Part shown: one piece after another, positions 62,591-64,000 of the stretch | Position numbering within the stretch: position 1 is the first letter of the stretch | Layout of the letters: every line of letters starts with the position of its first letter | NCBI RefSeq assembly: GCF_018491765.1 | Contig: NZ_JABWCU010000013.1 | Span: 1 to 64,000 of the forward strand | Source of the DNA: Novosphingobium profundi | GTDB taxonomy: Bacteria > Pseudomonadota > Alphaproteobacteria > Sphingomonadales > Sphingomonadaceae | Length of the DNA: 64,000 nucleotides | Reading direction: 5' to 3' | Notes under the pieces: model-generated | The model's database searches: none | What the model saw: the letters and a program-made list of their open reading frames with translations, nothing else | What the model was told of the DNA's origin: nothing | Program-made: the position numbers and the translations under genes

Positions 62591-64000
62591 ATGTTCAGAT
62601 CCAAGCGCGAGCCCGAACCCCTGCAGGAGGGCGAGGACAACGATCCCTACTTCGACGTGCCGGACACCGTGCCGGTTGCGCAGGAGGGCAAGCGCGCGCG
62701 CCGCACGCGCTGGTGGTGGGCCTCGCGCGCGGTCGCCGGCGTGCTCATCCTCTTCATCCTCCTCGTCGGCTGGCTGGCGGTTACCGCCCCGTTGTCGAAG
62801 TCGCTCCAGCCGGTCTCGCCGCCGCGCATCACCCTGCTCGCTGCCGACGGCACCCCGATCGCGCGCAACGGCGCAATCGTCGACGCGCCGGTCAAGGCCG
62901 CCGACCTGCCCGACCACGTCAAGCAGGCCTTCATCGCCATCGAGGACCGACGCTTCTACGAACACTGGGGTGTCGATCCCTACGGCATCGCCCGAGCGGC
63001 CTGGACCAACCTCACCACCGGCACCACGCAGGGCGGCAGCACGATCACCCAGCAGCTTGCCAAGTTCACCTTTCTCTCGCCCGAGCAGAGCCTGACTCGC
63101 AAGGCGCGCGAGGCGTTGATAGCGTTCTGGCTCGAGGCCTGGCTGACCAAGGACCAGATTCTCGAACGCTACCTTTCAAACGCCTACTACGGTGACAACA
63201 CCTATGGCCTGCGCGCGGCCTCGATGCACTATTTCCACCGCCAGCCCGAGCGCCTTCTGCCGGGCCAGGCGGCGATGCTCGCCGGGCTGATGAAGGCCCC
63301 TTCGAGCCTTGCCCCCACCAGCCATTACGACGCCGCCGAGAAGCGCATGCGCGTCGTGCTCGCAGCGATGGTCGAGGCGGGCTACATGACGCGCCAGGAA
63401 GCCGCCGCGATCCCCGATCCCGCGCTCGACGTGCGCGACGACAACGACTTGCCGACCGGCACCTATTTCGCAGACTGGGCCCTGCCCCAGGCGCGCGCGA
63501 TGACCGACAGCGGCTACGCCGCGCAGACGCTGACCACCACGCTCGACGCCCGGCTCCAGCTCGCCGCACGGCGCGCAATCGATTCGGTCCCGCTCGGCAA
63601 GGCGCAAGTCGCGCTCGTGGCGATGCGGCGCAACGGCGAGGTCGTCGCCATGATCGGCGGCAAGGACTATGCGCAAAGCCCGTTCAACCGCGCGACGCAG
63701 GCGCTGCGCCAGCCCGGCTCGACCTTCAAGCTCTTCGTCTACCTCGCCGCGCTGCAGGATGGCTGGAAACCGGACGACACGATCTCGAATGCGGCCATCG
63801 AGACTGGCAGTTACCGGCCCAAGAACGCCGGCGGCCACTATTCGCCCACGATCACGCTCGAGGACGCCTTCGCCCACTCGAGCAATGTCGCGGCTGTGCG
63901 CCTGTTCCAGCAGGTGGGCGACGACAAGGTGATCGAAACCGCGCGGCGCCTGGGCGTCACCGAACCGCTCCCCGCGGGCGACCCCAGCCTCGCGCTCGGC
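62591..64000 (+). CDS. Class A penicillin-binding protein (PBP1A-type), 5' part
   Basis: The first 470 residues of a bifunctional peptidoglycan synthase are visible and the window then ends. After a charged cytoplasmic N terminus and one membrane helix (VAGVLILFILLVGWLAV) comes the glycosyltransferase domain with its catalytic glutamate in IEDRRFYEHWG, QGGSTITQQLAKFTF and RKAREALIAFWLE. The transpeptidase domain follows, with nucleophile SxxK in RQPGSTFKLF and SSN in HSSNVAAVRL. It polymerises and crosslinks peptidoglycan. The ATG is at 62591, 180 bases after tRNA-Val. Confidence 0.93.
   Translation, partial: MFRSKREPEPLQEGEDNDPYFDVPDTVPVAQEGKRARRTRWWWASRAVAGVLILFILLVGWLAVTAPLSKSLQPVSPPRITLLAADGTPIARNGAIVDAPVKAADLPDHVKQAFIAIEDRRFYEHWGVDPYGIARAAWTNLTTGTTQGGSTITQQLAKFTFLSPEQSLTRKAREALIAFWLEAWLTKDQILERYLSNAYYGDNTYGLRAASMHYFHRQPERLLPGQAAMLAGLMKAPSSLAPTSHYDAAEKRMRVVLAAMVEAGYMTRQEAAAIPDPALDVRDDNDLPTGTYFADWALPQARAMTDSGYAAQTLTTTLDARLQLAARRAIDSVPLGKAQVALVAMRRNGEVVAMIGGKDYAQSPFNRATQALRQPGSTFKLFVYLAALQDGWKPDDTISNAAIETGSYRPKNAGGHYSPTITLEDAFAHSSNVAAVRLFQQVGDDKVIETARRLGVTEPLPAGDPSLALG

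Overview
The window is a GC-rich alphaproteobacterial chromosome segment, most likely from a sphingomonad (Novosphingobium/Sphingobium-like). The evidence is a GcrA cell-cycle regulator, a DUF1476 zeta-type ATPase inhibitor, a CrtZ carotenoid hydroxylase, a psp operon of alphaproteobacterial type, a large TonB-dependent receptor next to exopeptidases, and frequent GTG/TTG starts. The species is inferred, not proven.

Layout. 1-2951 is the end of an integrated element: a tyrosine integrase next to the 3' end of tRNA-Ser(CGA), an ArdC antirestriction protein, a coupled small sigma-region-4-like protein, and a hairpin-rich non-coding stretch upstream of ardC. 3196-9928 is ordinary chromosome: hspQ, two cyclic-di-GMP proteins, an ABC-2 permease, gcrA and a secreted cyclophilin. 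10010-25125 holds the translation/RNA locus rimP-nusA-ylxR-infB ... rbfA ... truB-rpsO-pnp, all on the minus strand but split by unrelated genes (DUF1697, an RcnB-like protein, DUF1963, tdk, an M50 protease, a DUF6491-like protein). 25542-27471 has a JAB/RadC-type protein and small regulators. 27651-31740 is a phage-shock locus: pspF divergent from a sigma-54 promoter that drives a small membrane protein, pspA, pspC and four tandem PspB-like proteins.

31877-42793 contains nadE (flanked by two copies of a hairpin repeat), sufE, ybaN-type DUF454, DUF924, a formate/nitrite channel, crtZ, a Lys/Thr repeat protein, leuC - tiny membrane protein - leuD, DUF1476, bolA, grxD, a Nudix hydrolase and a PilZ protein. 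42893-49322 is a glycerol locus (FucP-like MFS, glpK, glpF divergent from glpD-glpR) with candidate GlpR operators between glpF and glpD.

49602-62055 is the most coherent accessory system: a same-strand cluster of LysR regulator, DUF1611 protein (DgcN-type), enolase-superfamily racemase/epimerase (DgcA-type), TonB receptor, S9 peptidase, amidohydrolase, P1-family aminopeptidase and M1 aminopeptidase. It reads as uptake and breakdown of peptides, perhaps including D-glutamate-containing cell-wall peptides. The window ends with tRNA-Val(UAC) and the 5' part of a class A penicillin-binding protein.
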